From a bacterium (lineage in GTDB: Bacteria > Planctomycetota > Planctomycetia > Pirellulales > Pirellulaceae), in NCBI GenBank assembly GCA_030430075.1, contig JAUIGN010000054.1, forward strand, positions 1-62,119: DNA of 62,119 nt, in the 5' to 3' direction. Positions 17,972-27,204 of the stretch are shown one piece after another; the first letter of the stretch is position 1; each line of letters starts with the position of its first letter. The notes beneath the pieces are model-generated. The model was not told the DNA's origin. It did not search any database and was given only the letters and a program-made list of their open reading frames with translations. A program made the translations under genes and the position numbers.

Positions 17972-19927
17972 ATGGCCAACGCGACAAATCTCGTGGCTCG
18001 CACAAGCCGCGCCAATGTCGGCGACCTGTCGTGGATTCTCTGCCTTGCCGTTACCCTGGCCGGCTGCTCACCGGCCGAACCGGTGACACCGCGTCGACCA
18101 AGCGGGCCGGCTGCCCGCACCGTCGCGACAAGCCAGCCGCTGCCGCCGATCCGCCAGTCCGCTTTCCGCAACACGGGTCCCGATGCAACCTACGTGGGGA
18201 ATCAAGCCTGCGTGGATTGCCACGCTGACGAACACGGCTCGTACCTCCAGACCACCCACAGTCGCGCGCTGAACAGTATTGACGTCGACCAGCAACCGCC
18301 GGACGCCGAACTGACACACGACCTGTCGGGCCGTTCCTACCGGATTTACCGCCAGGAGGACCAACTCCGGCACCGCGAGTTCCTCACTGCGGAAGATGGA
18401 TCGGAACTGGTACTGGCCGACTACCCCATGAAATATGTGATCGGGTCAGGCAATAACTCGCGCAGTTACCTGCTCGAAATCGGCGGGTTCCTCTTCGAGT
18501 CGCCCTTGACCTGGTACACCGCCCGCGACGGTTGGGATTTGTCTCCCGGATACGGCGACGACCCAACGCACCCCGGTTTCTCCCGGACGGCAACCCGCGA
18601 CTGCGTGATGTGCCACGCCGGCCAGGTCGAATACGTCGATCGGAGCATCCATAAGCTCGCGATCCACGAGATGACCATCGGCTGCGAACGCTGCCATGGG
18701 CCCGGATCGTTGCATGTTGCGGAACGCGAGGCGGACAAACCGCTGGCTGGCGACTTCGACGACACGATCGTCCATCCCTCACGGCTCCCGCGCGAACTCC
18801 AGGAGGCGATCTGTGCCCAATGCCACCTCGCCTCAAAGGCGGAAGCGAGCGTTCGCGGACGATCGTTGGCCGACTTCCGCCCCAGTCTGCGGGTGAACGA
18901 CTTTCGCATCCGCTACCGGTTGGACACGGACGACGACGAGATGACCGTGGTCGGGCACATTGAACAGATGCGGGCCAGCCGCTGCTACCAGATGTCGGCC
19001 GAAATGACTTGTACGACCTGCCATCATATGCACTCCAGCGAGCACGGCGCGGCCCCCTCCCTGGCCGGCCGCGCATCCTGCCTCTCCTGCCATGACACCG
19101 AGGCCTGTGGACTGACGCTCGCCGACCGGCACCAGGCCTCGCCGGACGACAACTGTATCACCTGCCACATGCCGAAGTCGGGCACCGACATTCCCCACTT
19201 CTCGTTCCACCACCATCGGATCGGGATCCACGCTGAATCACCGCCCCAGGAACCGGAGGCAGGTGCGCAACCTCGCAAGAAGTTTCACAAGCTCCTGCCG
19301 ATTGACGACGTCAGCCATCTGTCGGAGATGGATCAAAAGCGGTGCCTCGGATTGGCCTACATCAAGACGACGGAGGAAGGTGAGTTCGAACATCCCGCAT
19401 TCAACTACGAGGTGGCCGTCAAGTTGCTGGAAGAGGTGAGGGCCAGCGGAATTCAGGATGCCGAAGTTGACGCCACACTGGCTCGAGTCTACATGCGGCT
19501 GGGCAACAACCGGCTGGCGGCGGACCGCGGACAGTCCGCCCTGCTGGCCCCCAACCTGTCCGACGAAATGCGGCGCGATGCCGTCGGAGCGCTCAGCCGA
19601 ATTCACGCCAACGACCGCGAGTTTCGTCTGGCCCAACCTTACCTGGAAGAACTGATCCAGTACCGCTACATCGCCGAAGACCATTTCTTGCTCAGCATCA
19701 GCCGGCACCGGGCCAACGATCTTCCCGGCGCGCTGGAGGCTGCCCAGGCGGCGGTCACCATCGAACCGGATCGGCCGGACCTGCACGAGGCGGTTGCCGT
19801 GCTCTACGAAATGAACGGCCTGGACGATCAGGCCGACTGGCATGCAACACGGGCCAGACAGCTCAAGCGGCATTTGAAGGTTGTTGTTGGCGAAGATGAC
19901 CATACCACCACGTTCACCATCGAGTAG
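17972..19927 (+). CDS. Seven-haem c-type cytochrome lipoprotein with TPR tail, copy 1
   Basis: A 651-residue exported protein. A lipoprotein signal ends at LAGC (about residue 33). Seven CxxCH haem-binding sites follow: CVDCH, CVMCH, CERCH, CAQCH, CTTCH, CLSCH and CITCH, the last followed by MPKSGTDIPHFSFHHH, supplying extra histidine ligands. This resembles the cytochrome c554/multihaem family (PF13435). The C-terminal 200 residues are helical TPR-like repeats (LARVYMRLGNNRLAADRGQSA and similar). A periplasmic electron-transfer role is expected; the redox partner is unknown. The ATG was chosen for the GAGG 5 nt upstream and because the length then nearly equals that of the next gene; an ATG at 17942 is possible. 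Confidence 0.85.
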   Translation: MANATNLVARTSRANVGDLSWILCLAVTLAGCSPAEPVTPRRPSGPAARTVATSQPLPPIRQSAFRNTGPDATYVGNQACVDCHADEHGSYLQTTHSRALNSIDVDQQPPDAELTHDLSGRSYRIYRQEDQLRHREFLTAEDGSELVLADYPMKYVIGSGNNSRSYLLEIGGFLFESPLTWYTARDGWDLSPGYGDDPTHPGFSRTATRDCVMCHAGQVEYVDRSIHKLAIHEMTIGCERCHGPGSLHVAEREADKPLAGDFDDTIVHPSRLPRELQEAICAQCHLASKAEASVRGRSLADFRPSLRVNDFRIRYRLDTDDDEMTVVGHIEQMRASRCYQMSAEMTCTTCHHMHSSEHGAAPSLAGRASCLSCHDTEACGLTLADRHQASPDDNCITCHMPKSGTDIPHFSFHHHRIGIHAESPPQEPEAGAQPRKKFHKLLPIDDVSHLSEMDQKRCLGLAYIKTTEEGEFEHPAFNYEVAVKLLEEVRASGIQDAEVDATLARVYMRLGNNRLAADRGQSALLAPNLSDEMRRDAVGALSRIHANDREFRLAQPYLEELIQYRYIAEDHFLLSISRHRANDLPGALEAAQAAVTIEPDRPDLHEAVAVLYEMNGLDDQADWHATRARQLKRHLKVVVGEDDHTTTFTIE

Positions 19928-19936
19928 CCCTGTCGG

Positions 19937-21901
19937 ATGCAAAGACGCTTTTTCGGCCTCCTCCTGCTGTTCGTCGCCGGTGGACTGGCGACCGGGGCCT
20001 GGCTGGTTTCCCGGCCGCCGTCGCCGGACCCTGCTCCCCTGAAGGAAACGGCTGACGACCCACCTCGCCAGCCGGCCGGACTGCCACCGGTTGCCGGCAG
20101 TCGCTTTCTAAACACCCGCGCGGAGGCCCGCTATGTAGGGACGGCCCGCTGTGCCGAGTGCCACCCTGGCGAACACGACTCGTACCTTCGTACGCCCCAC
20201 AGCCGAGCACTCGCCGACATTGACTTGGAACACGAGGCCTGGGACGTCGAGTTTCAACACCCTCGCTCCCGCCGCAAGTACTCCGTCGAGCGGAAGGGGG
20301 ATCAGATCTGGCATCGCGAAACACTGCTGAATGACGGCGGCCATGACGTCGTGCTGGCCGAGTATCCGGTGCACCTGGCCATTGGATCGGGACACCATTC
20401 GCGCAGCTACCTCGTCGAGGAAGATGGGTTCTTGCTCGAATCTCCCATTACCTGGTACGCGTCAAAGGACGCCTGGGGCATGTCGCCCGGGTTCGAGGCG
20501 GCCCAGTCGCCCGGGTTCGAACGAGTCGCCGATTTCGGCTGCGTCCACTGTCATGCGGGCCGCGTCGAGGCGGTCGACGACAATCGGTTTCGCGTCAAGA
20601 TCCATGACCAGTCCATCAGTTGTGAAAGCTGCCACGGCCCCGGTTCGCTGCACACGCAACGGCACGAACAGGACGACACGCCGCCGGACGGCGAAGACAC
20701 CACGATCGTCAATCCCGCCCACCTGACTCGCACGGAACGCGAAGCGATTTGCTCGCAATGTCACCTCCGGGGTGACGCCAGCGTCAATCTCCGGGGACGC
20801 TCGGACCAGGACTTCCGACCCGGCCTGCGGCTCAACGATTTCCGCGCCGACTATGTCCTTGCCCAACCCAACCAGGCCATGACGGTCGTGGGCCATGTGG
20901 AACAGATGCGGCTTAGCCGTTGCTACCAGGAGTCGGCCGGGTTGACCTGCACAACCTGCCACGACCCTCACGCCAAGCCGGCCGAGGCGGATCGCGTCGA
21001 TTACTTTCGCAGGAAATGCCTTACCTGCCATACCGAGGATGCGTGTGGCCTGGAGCCGGAGGCGCGGCTGGCCCACAACCGGGAAGACAACTGTGTCGCC
21101 TGCCACATGCCGCAGAGTCCAACCGACATCCCGCACTTCGCCTTTACGCATCACCGCGTGGGGCGACACGAATTGAACGCGTCGCCAGCCGAGCCTCCGG
21201 CGGAACCCGCGACGGCACAAGGTGTGATCGGCCGGTTGGTCCCGATCCACGATCTCTCGCACCTCCCGCCGCTCGAACAGCAGCGGTGCCTCGGCCTGGC
21301 CAACCTGGAGGTCTCTGACAAACAACGGTCGCCCGCGGCGCACAACACGTATCGAGAGCGGGCCGTTCGCCTGCTGACGGGCGTTCACCAGGCCGGACTG
21401 CGGGACCGTGATGTGGAAGCCAGCCTGGCCCGCATTTATTGGGAGCGGAACGACCTGCAGCGGGCCCTCGTCTTGGCCGCCGGAGCGCTCGAGGCCCCCG
21501 GCACGTCCGGAGCACGCGCAAACGCCCTGTTCCTGTTGGCCGACTCCCACCTGGCGATCGGCCAACCTGGTCAGGCGCTGCCGTATTTGCAGCAGCTCGT
21601 GACGACACGGCGGCAATCGGAAGACTGGGTGCTGCTGGGCGTCTGCCAACGCTCGCTGGGGCGGACCGACCAGGCAGCCGCGTCTTTCGCACGGGCGGCG
21701 GAGATCAGTCCGCTGCGGCCGGACGTCCGGCAGATGCTGGCCGACCTCCTGCAACTCGGCGGCGACCGCTCGGCGGCGGACGAGCAGCGGCAGATCGCCT
21801 CACTCCTGCAGCAGCACGAACGCCCCAAGGCGTCCGATCAGCCACCCCGACCCGGACCGCCGGCAGGTCACGAGCCGCCGTCCACCGCTCAACCACAATA
21901 G
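19937..21901 (+). CDS. Seven-haem c-type cytochrome with TPR tail, copy 2
   Basis: A 654-residue paralogue of the preceding gene, beginning 9 bp after its stop, so the two are an operon and probably a tandem duplication. The N-terminus is a membrane anchor or signal (FFGLLLLFVAGGLATGAWLV) rather than a lipobox. Haem sites are CAECH, CVHCH, CESCH, CSQCH, CTTCH, CLTCH and CVACH, with the same SPTDIPHFAFTHHRVGRH ending. The TPR region and a Pro-rich tail follow. One protein being lipidated and the other membrane anchored suggests they work as a pair, for example as a hetero-complex passing electrons; this is inference. Confidence 0.85.
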   Translation: MQRRFFGLLLLFVAGGLATGAWLVSRPPSPDPAPLKETADDPPRQPAGLPPVAGSRFLNTRAEARYVGTARCAECHPGEHDSYLRTPHSRALADIDLEHEAWDVEFQHPRSRRKYSVERKGDQIWHRETLLNDGGHDVVLAEYPVHLAIGSGHHSRSYLVEEDGFLLESPITWYASKDAWGMSPGFEAAQSPGFERVADFGCVHCHAGRVEAVDDNRFRVKIHDQSISCESCHGPGSLHTQRHEQDDTPPDGEDTTIVNPAHLTRTEREAICSQCHLRGDASVNLRGRSDQDFRPGLRLNDFRADYVLAQPNQAMTVVGHVEQMRLSRCYQESAGLTCTTCHDPHAKPAEADRVDYFRRKCLTCHTEDACGLEPEARLAHNREDNCVACHMPQSPTDIPHFAFTHHRVGRHELNASPAEPPAEPATAQGVIGRLVPIHDLSHLPPLEQQRCLGLANLEVSDKQRSPAAHNTYRERAVRLLTGVHQAGLRDRDVEASLARIYWERNDLQRALVLAAGALEAPGTSGARANALFLLADSHLAIGQPGQALPYLQQLVTTRRQSEDWVLLGVCQRSLGRTDQAAASFARAAEISPLRPDVRQMLADLLQLGGDRSAADEQRQIASLLQQHERPKASDQPPRPGPPAGHEPPSTAQPQ

Positions 21902-22184
21902 TCGGCAACGACCTGGGCGTACGCGAGCAACGTGTCTGGTTCGCGGCACTGGCAGACTTTGCCGATTGGGAAAAGTCTGGCACCACGTCACGAGCGACCC
22001 CGCGGATTAAACCCGTCGCTGCACTCGATTCGGCCGAAAAAAATGAGAAGTTCGCATTCTGTGCCAAGAATTCTCTTGATTTCGTGATCCAATGCTGGTG
22101 GAATACGGCTGGCTGGAATCCCTCTCTCACCAGTTTTTCTACTATCCATCTATTCAGTTCTGTTCTCGAAATGAGGAGTCTGTG

Positions 22185-23276
22185 ATGCGAAGGTCTAGGT
22201 CGTCTGGTTTTACCCTCGTGGAGTTATTGGTTGTCATTGCGATTATCGGTATTCTCGTCGCGCTGTTGCTGCCTGCCGTTCAGGCCGCTCGCGAAGCGGC
22301 TCGACGGATGAGTTGCGGCAACAATCTCAAGCAACAAGGCTTGGCGTTGCACAACTACCACGACACGTACAAGTCTTTCCCGCCCGCCATGTTGAATTCG
22401 GGACGATTCAGCGGTGGTGCGACGCGGACGGACGAATTCGGATACCCGGAAGGGGTCCGCAATCACACCGGTTTCGTCTTCTTGTTGCCGTTCCTCGAGC
22501 AGGCACCGCTGGCTGATCGGCTCGACCTGCGCGGACCGACCAACTCGTCGAATCCCCGCGCCGGTGGTCCCAGCCCGGCCAGCCATCCGCTCTACGGCAA
22601 TGGGAACGACAATTTGAATCGTGCCACTCTGGCCGGTGTGCGGATTCCCGTCTACGAGTGCCCGTCGCACACGCACTCCGGCGAACTGTCGACGTACAAC
22701 CCCGGAACGACGGACTTCTACACACGCGATCGGGCACGTCGTACCAGCTACCTGTTCTCCGTTGGCTACCAAACGGACTACAACGCGAACTACGACTACA
22801 ACTACTCGCGCAGCGGTTACGAAGCGGTCCGGATGGGTGCCTTCGGCAACAACAGCCATATCAAGTTTGCCCAGATCAAGGACGGCACCGCCCACACCGC
22901 CGCCATCGGCGAAGGTGCCGGCGGCGCCACGCAAAGCACCAGCACCCATTACGGGCCCTGGGGCGTTCACGGGACCCACACCGCCGTACACGGTCGCGTG
23001 GTTTCCGGCGGTGGTGCCTGGATGACCGACCCCAGCTATCGGACTCGCTCCGAATGGGCCGGCTGGGCGCGGGACTGGCACATCAATGCCGCCTGGCAAG
23101 GCCGAGCGGACGGCAAATCGTACGCCTGGGTCTTCCGCAGCGAACATCCTGGCGGTGCTCAGTTCGTCTTCTGTGACGGTTCCGTTCACATGCTGACCGA
23201 AACGATGGACTACTTCCTGTTCTGTAGCGTGAACTACATCAGCGATGGGAACACGGTCGATCTGAACGGTCTGTAA
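22185..23276 (+). CDS. DUF1559 pseudopilin-like secreted protein, copy 1
   Basis: A 363-residue member of the planctomycete DUF1559 family. It starts with a type IV prepilin-like leader: basic residues, then GFTLVELLVVIAIIGILVALLLPAVQAAREAARR, in which G|F is the likely prepilin-peptidase site and Glu at +5 is conserved. The C-terminal domain carries the family signature FVFCDGSVHML, and DGTAHTAAIGEGAGG is the equivalent of the DGTSNT strand. AGGAG lies about 7 nt before the ATG. These proteins are present in tens to hundreds of copies per planctomycete genome and their role is not settled. A strong terminator follows. Confidence 0.9.
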   Translation: MRRSRSSGFTLVELLVVIAIIGILVALLLPAVQAAREAARRMSCGNNLKQQGLALHNYHDTYKSFPPAMLNSGRFSGGATRTDEFGYPEGVRNHTGFVFLLPFLEQAPLADRLDLRGPTNSSNPRAGGPSPASHPLYGNGNDNLNRATLAGVRIPVYECPSHTHSGELSTYNPGTTDFYTRDRARRTSYLFSVGYQTDYNANYDYNYSRSGYEAVRMGAFGNNSHIKFAQIKDGTAHTAAIGEGAGGATQSTSTHYGPWGVHGTHTAVHGRVVSGGGAWMTDPSYRTRSEWAGWARDWHINAAWQGRADGKSYAWVFRSEHPGGAQFVFCDGSVHMLTETMDYFLFCSVNYISDGNTVDLNGL

Positions 23277-23701
23277 ACTCGACCTGTCACTTCTGACAAC
23301 GTTCGAGCATAACGCTTGACGCAATCTCGTCCGGCAAGGCGGTTCTCCATCGACCCCTTGCCGGACTTTTTTTGTGCTCGCAGTTCGTCGTCCAAGCGGC
23401 ATTCGGCAAGTCGCGGTGGCGTGGCGGTTCATATTGAGTTTGCCCTTAGCGCCCCGCATATCAGCCGGAACGCGTTCGCGTCCGGTGCGCGCGGTGATCG
23501 ACGGAACCGGGGCTAACGCCCGACGGCTGATGAATCGTCTGGGCTGGCGATGCCGTGGTTCCCTTGGACGCCGTGGGACATGGAGTCGCGTTTCGCTCGG
23601 CGGTCGCGGCTCGGTTGCTCGGACAGAAGACCCGCAACCACCGAAGTACTTTTCCCTCGTTTCTTACCCAGAGCAGCGGCCCGCCCAGGCGACCGCCGGT
23701 C
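23277..23701. repeat. Intergenic region with terminator and dispersed repeat, copy 2
   Basis: Besides the terminator, 23451-23546 holds the best second copy of the GGGGCTAACGCCC repeat family (compare 10101-10197). Longer open frames through here run on from the downstream gene and do not look coding. Confidence 0.55.
23329..23373 (+). terminator. Intrinsic terminator after DUF1559 copy 1
   Basis: GTCCGGCAAGG (23329-23339) pairs perfectly with CCTTGCCGGAC (23356-23366), and GGT/ACC adds a little pairing inside the loop. A run of seven T (23367-23373) follows at once. It lies about 50 bp after the stop codon. Confidence 0.9.
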
Positions 23702-24445
23702 ATGGGGGCCATCGTGTCTCAGTCATTTGCCGTTCTCGTCACGGTGCTGCTGCTGCTTGGCGGCGGTGGATTGACGGCCGGGATATTGAACTACGCGTTG
23801 GGGAGCATTTTCTTTGGCCCCCTTTGGCAACCCGGCCACTTGGGGCTGCGGAAGATTCGCATTCGGCTCCTCGGCCTGTTCGCCCTGTTCCTGCTGCTGC
23901 AGGTCGCGATCGCCGTCTCTCAGACGCTGTGGCCCGTGATCGACAACTCGCGATGCACACTGATTCGCTTCCCACAACACGTCCAGGCGGCCTTGATGTT
24001 CGCCCCCACCTCAGGGTCGGCGCCGTGGGACGCGGCCGACCCTGCCGTCGTTGATCGCATCACCCTGGCGGCCCTGCTCTGCGGCGTCGCCCTGGCCGCG
24101 TGGCTGACCGGCAACATGCTGGTCCAGACCAATCGGATCGAACGACCCCTCGACTGCCTCCTGGTGCTACTGTTCGTCGCTCCGCTGGGAACGTCGTGTG
24201 CCGTGATCGTGCCCAGCGTAGCGTGCGACTTCTTCTTCAAGATCGCCATCTTCCGGCAACCGCTTCCGCAGGTTGATGTGCTGCTCTGGCATGGCGTCGT
24301 CTTGATCGGAGGCGGGTCGCTGGGAGCGATTTACTCCCGCGCCGCAGCCAGGTGGCTGGCCCGTCGCCTGCCGGCCGGTGATCGGCTCGCCGACAGATCG
24401 CCCCCGCTTGATTCGCAACCCAAACCAGGGCAACCCGAAACATGA
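23702..24445 (+). CDS. Polytopic membrane protein of unknown function
   Basis: A 247-residue integral membrane protein with about five or six hydrophobic helices: about residues 5-38, 48-75, 105-130, 145-170 and 190-215. There is no transporter or enzyme motif I recognise. The C-terminal 30 residues are hydrophilic and Pro rich. The ATG was chosen because hydrophobic coding begins there; the frame is open a further 147 bp upstream without a plausible protein. Function unknown. Confidence 0.55.
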   Translation: MGAIVSQSFAVLVTVLLLLGGGGLTAGILNYALGSIFFGPLWQPGHLGLRKIRIRLLGLFALFLLLQVAIAVSQTLWPVIDNSRCTLIRFPQHVQAALMFAPTSGSAPWDAADPAVVDRITLAALLCGVALAAWLTGNMLVQTNRIERPLDCLLVLLFVAPLGTSCAVIVPSVACDFFFKIAIFRQPLPQVDVLLWHGVVLIGGGSLGAIYSRAAARWLARRLPAGDRLADRSPPLDSQPKPGQPET

Positions 24446-24848
24446 GCGCTAATCCAGCACCCGTAGGTCATGCTGTGCATGACGCCGATCCCGTTCGGCC
24501 TAGTCCTGCGACCAATCGCTCGGCGCGGGTCTCCGACCCCGCCGCTCAAGCCGCCCGCCGCTCGGCGCGGGTCTCCGACCCCGCCGAAACCCCCGACCGA
24601 AGGTCTCCCATCTCCCCTCACCCCCAGCGACATTGCAACAATTCATCAACAACGCCCTCGGGGTAACCCTCCTCGCCGGGCAGTTCCCAGCGTCATGCAC
24701 AGCATGACCTGCTTCCTGAATGTCATGCACAGCATGACCTACGGAAGTGTGGAATCCAATTGAACGGTTTTGGGCTAACGCCCACCGGCTGATGAATGAT
24801 CTGGACTAACTTACTAACGGACGAACCAACGAACCACCAACCAAAATC
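24446..24848. repeat. Intergenic repeat cluster
   Basis: A mosaic of three repeat types. Palindromes GTCATGC-N3-GCATGAC occur at 24467-24483, 24692-24708 and 24722-24738. Two GCTCGGCGCGGGTCTCCGAC units with following CCCGCC lie at about 24518-24543 and 24560-24585, then GACCGAAGGTCTCC. Positions 24732-24766 match the inverted copy at 6474-6508 with one mismatch, and 24769-24808 is a short GGGCTAACGCCC-family piece. No gene is supported. Confidence 0.7.
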
Positions 24849-25946
24849 ATGGTCGAGCAACAGCAAGTCGAATCACGGGCGATCGGAACGCGGATTGTCC
24901 ATCTCGTCAAGCTGGCGAGCATCATGGCAGCGACGGCCGTCGTGCTGGCGGTGGCCACCTCCCAATGGCAAGACTGGCAGCGACGCGTGCGTGAACGGGC
25001 CCGGCTGCACGAGTTGGAAGCCCACGCGATCGGCGTCGATAACCCGGCGTCGCCGGACACGTTCTATCCCGTCCAGGTCGTTCCCCGCCCGCCCATCGTG
25101 ACCGACTTCGAACGCCTGTCGGTCGCCCAGGCGGAAGGCAAAGTCGCGGCGGAGGAACTGGTGCTGGCAGTCATCGTCGACGGTGAAGCGCGAGCCTACC
25201 CGCTGAACATGCTGAATGGCCCGATGCGCGAAGTCATCAACGATCAACTGGGGGGAACGGCGATCGCCGCAACCTGGTGACACCTCTGCCACAATGGCAT
25301 CGTGTATGCCAGAAGAGTGAAGGGGAGAACGCTGACATTCGGTGTCTCGGGGATGCTCTGGGAGACCAACCTGGTCATGGTCGATCAGGAGACCGGCAGC
25401 CTCTGGAGCCAGATTCTGGGCCAGTCGATGCGTGGTCCGCTGGTCGGGACGATGCTGGAGCAGATTCCGGCCAGGATGACGACGTGGAGGATCTGGAAGG
25501 CCAAGCACCCCCAGACCACCGTCTTCTACATGTCGAGAACCTCGGGCGTCTACGACCGCGGTTTCCTGGGACCGCATCGCGGCGTGGGAATCGGAATGGT
25601 GGAAGACGGCGAACCCAAGTTCTGGGATTTCGGACACCTGTCCAACGTACCCGCCGTCAACGACACATTGGGTGACAAACTCCTGCTGGTCGTCCTGGAT
25701 CGCAGGTCGCTGACACCGGCCATCTATTCACGCCGCCTGGACGACCGCGAACTCCACTTCCAGCTCGTCGAGGGCCGTTTGACGGATCGGGAAACCGGCT
25801 CCACCTGGGACCTGGTGACCGGACAAGCAACCGACGGCGAACTGTCCGGGCGGTACCTCGAGCAGTTGCCCGGCTTTACCTCGGACGCGGCCGTCTGGTC
25901 GCTCTACTTTCCCAACACCAATTGGTGGGTCCCGGCGGCCGAATGA
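24849..25946 (+). CDS. DUF3179 protein with in-frame TGA: candidate selenoprotein (or nonsense-mutated gene)
   Basis: Two frames (24849-25280 and 25281-25946) are the same reading frame split by one TGA at 25278-25280. Read through, they give a 365-residue protein: membrane anchor (about 20-40), ARAYPLNMLN, REVINDQLGGTAIAATW-[TGA]-HLCHNGIVYARRVKG, then LTFGVSGMLWETNLVM and GSLWSQILGQSMRG. This is the full order of DUF3179 domains, where a conserved CxLC sits exactly at this place (usually YCPLC followed by about ten residues and RRV). The TGA therefore stands for the first Cys (residue 144; second Cys 147), giving UxxC. A SECIS-like hairpin follows directly. There is no frameshift and both halves keep full family similarity, which argues against old decay. 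If not recoded, the product is a truncated protein of 143 residues. Confidence 0.75.
25278..25319 (+). promoter_or_regulatory. Candidate bacterial SECIS element directly after in-frame TGA
   Basis: From the base after the TGA: CACCTCT (25281-25287) pairs with AGAGTG (25314-25319) with one bulged C; TGGCAT (25295-25300) pairs perfectly with ATGCCA (25306-25311) around the 5-nt loop CGTGT. The apical loop starts 20 nt after the TGA and has G at its second position. Published bacterial SECIS rules ask for a small loop 16-37 nt after UGA with a G among the first two loop bases; all are met. SelB binding is inferred, not shown. Confidence 0.6.
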
Positions 25947-26111
25947 TCACCAGCAGGCTTGCATCAGATATTGGTTTACGAATAAGTCAAATTTGAGCGA
26001 CCAACGGGAGCGGACGAACACGCCGCGAGCGTTAGCTCGCTATTGGTCCGAGGCCCTGCCTCGCTAGGCAGTTTCGTCGCCAAACAACCGTTCATCAATC
26101 ATGCACGCGAG

Positions 26112-26178
26112 CGTCCGATGCGCTACGCGATCGGCGCAACCGGGGCTAACGCCCACCGGCTAATGCATCAGCCGGGTC
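26112..26178. repeat. Dispersed intergenic repeat (GGGGCTAACGCCC family), further copy
   Basis: Contains GCGTCCGATGCGCTACGCGATCG and AACCGGGGCTAACGCCCACC then GGCTAATGCATCAG, matching pieces of the copies at 10101-10197, 23451-23546 and 24769-24808. The whole 268-bp gap between the DUF3179 gene and the convergent DUF1080 gene holds no supported gene. Confidence 0.6.
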
Positions 26179-26214
26179 AGGTCCCGCAACGTGGGCGGTT
26201 GCGTCCGGGCTCGC

Positions 26215-27204
26215 CTAGTTCTCGACCACCCAGATGTTGCGAAACACGACCGGGTTGCCGTGGTTTTGCAGAAACAGCACGTCCGGTCCGGGGCCTTCCG
26301 CATGATACCCGGGTGTTCCGTGCGTCAGTTCCAGGTCGTCGTGAATCACGACTCCATTGTGCTTGACCGTCACCCGGGCATTCTTGACTTTTTGGCCCCC
26401 GTCGTCGAAGCGGGCGGCGGTGAAATCGATGTCATACGTTTGCCAGACGAGCGGCGGAAGGCACATGTTCACGTTGGGCTTGGCGATCGAATAGATGCCG
26501 CCGCATTCGTTGTTCTCGCCTTCCAGGCCGAATGAATCGAGGACCTGCAGCTCGTAGCGGCCTTGCATGTAAACGCCGCTATTGCCCCGTGCCTGACCCC
26601 TGGCTGCCGGCATGAATGGCGTCCGGAATTCGATGTGCAACGTGTGATCGCCGAATTTCTGCTTCGTGAAGACATTCGTCGCGGCCAGCCACTGATCTTC
26701 GACCAGCTTTCCGTTCTCGAAGGCGGCGACCGAGCGGCCGTCAAACAGGACCGTGGCACCGGTCGGTGGTTTGGTACCCAGCGTGGGACTCTTGCGATCG
26801 ACCTTCTCCAACTTGGCCAGCGTCTCCCCGGCCACGGCGATCGTCAACATGCCGTCCTTGACTTCGACATCCGCTTCGTCGACCGTGAATCGCAGCACTC
26901 CGTCATCCAACTGTCCTTCCGCGCTGTTCTTCTTGTCACCGCGTGACCAGCCGTCACCGGGCAAGCCGCCGAAATATCCGATCCCCCGGAACTTGCCGTC
27001 GCCCAGCGAAATCACTTGGACGCCAATCGTTTGTGGCTGGCCGTCGACCTCGACTTCCCCCACGTATTCGCCCTGCAGCTGGTACTCGATGCCGGCCTTC
27101 TCCGGATCGGTGAAGGTCGTCCCTTTCGAGTCGGCCGCCTCGCTCACAACGCCGGCCACCATCGCCAGGCCCAATACGCAGCAAAGAAATCGTGAAATCT
27201 GCAT
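26215..27204 (-). CDS. Secreted DUF1080 (3-keto-disaccharide hydrolase-like) protein
   Basis: A 329-residue exported protein. Residues 1-22 are a signal peptide (MQISRFLCCVLGLAMVAGVV). The C-terminal 190 residues form the DUF1080 concanavalin-like jelly roll, with ATVLFDGRSVAAFENG, DHTLHIEFRTPFMP, GNSGVYMQGRYELQVLDSFG and a FRNIWV ending. Family members with known activity are 3-keto-glycoside hydrolases. An N-terminal beta-rich part (about 25-135) is less conserved. The start was chosen at the signal peptide; the longer frame lacks one. The role is probably extracellular sugar turnover, together with the exported Gfo/Idh/MocA enzymes of the window. Confidence 0.85.
   Translation of the reverse strand: MQISRFLCCVLGLAMVAGVVSEAADSKGTTFTDPEKAGIEYQLQGEYVGEVEVDGQPQTIGVQVISLGDGKFRGIGYFGGLPGDGWSRGDKKNSAEGQLDDGVLRFTVDEADVEVKDGMLTIAVAGETLAKLEKVDRKSPTLGTKPPTGATVLFDGRSVAAFENGKLVEDQWLAATNVFTKQKFGDHTLHIEFRTPFMPAARGQARGNSGVYMQGRYELQVLDSFGLEGENNECGGIYSIAKPNVNMCLPPLVWQTYDIDFTAARFDDGGQKVKNARVTVKHNGVVIHDDLELTHGTPGYHAEGPGPDVLFLQNHGNPVVFRNIWVVEN

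Noticed and set aside
20505..20530. tRNA-like GGGTTCGA segments
   Set aside because: They lie inside the second cytochrome gene and no cloverleaf arms surround them.
24849..25280. Frameshift or two separate genes at the DUF3179 locus
   Set aside because: Both parts are in the same frame (24849 and 25281 differ by a multiple of three), so only the single TGA interrupts them, and the domain continues across it.
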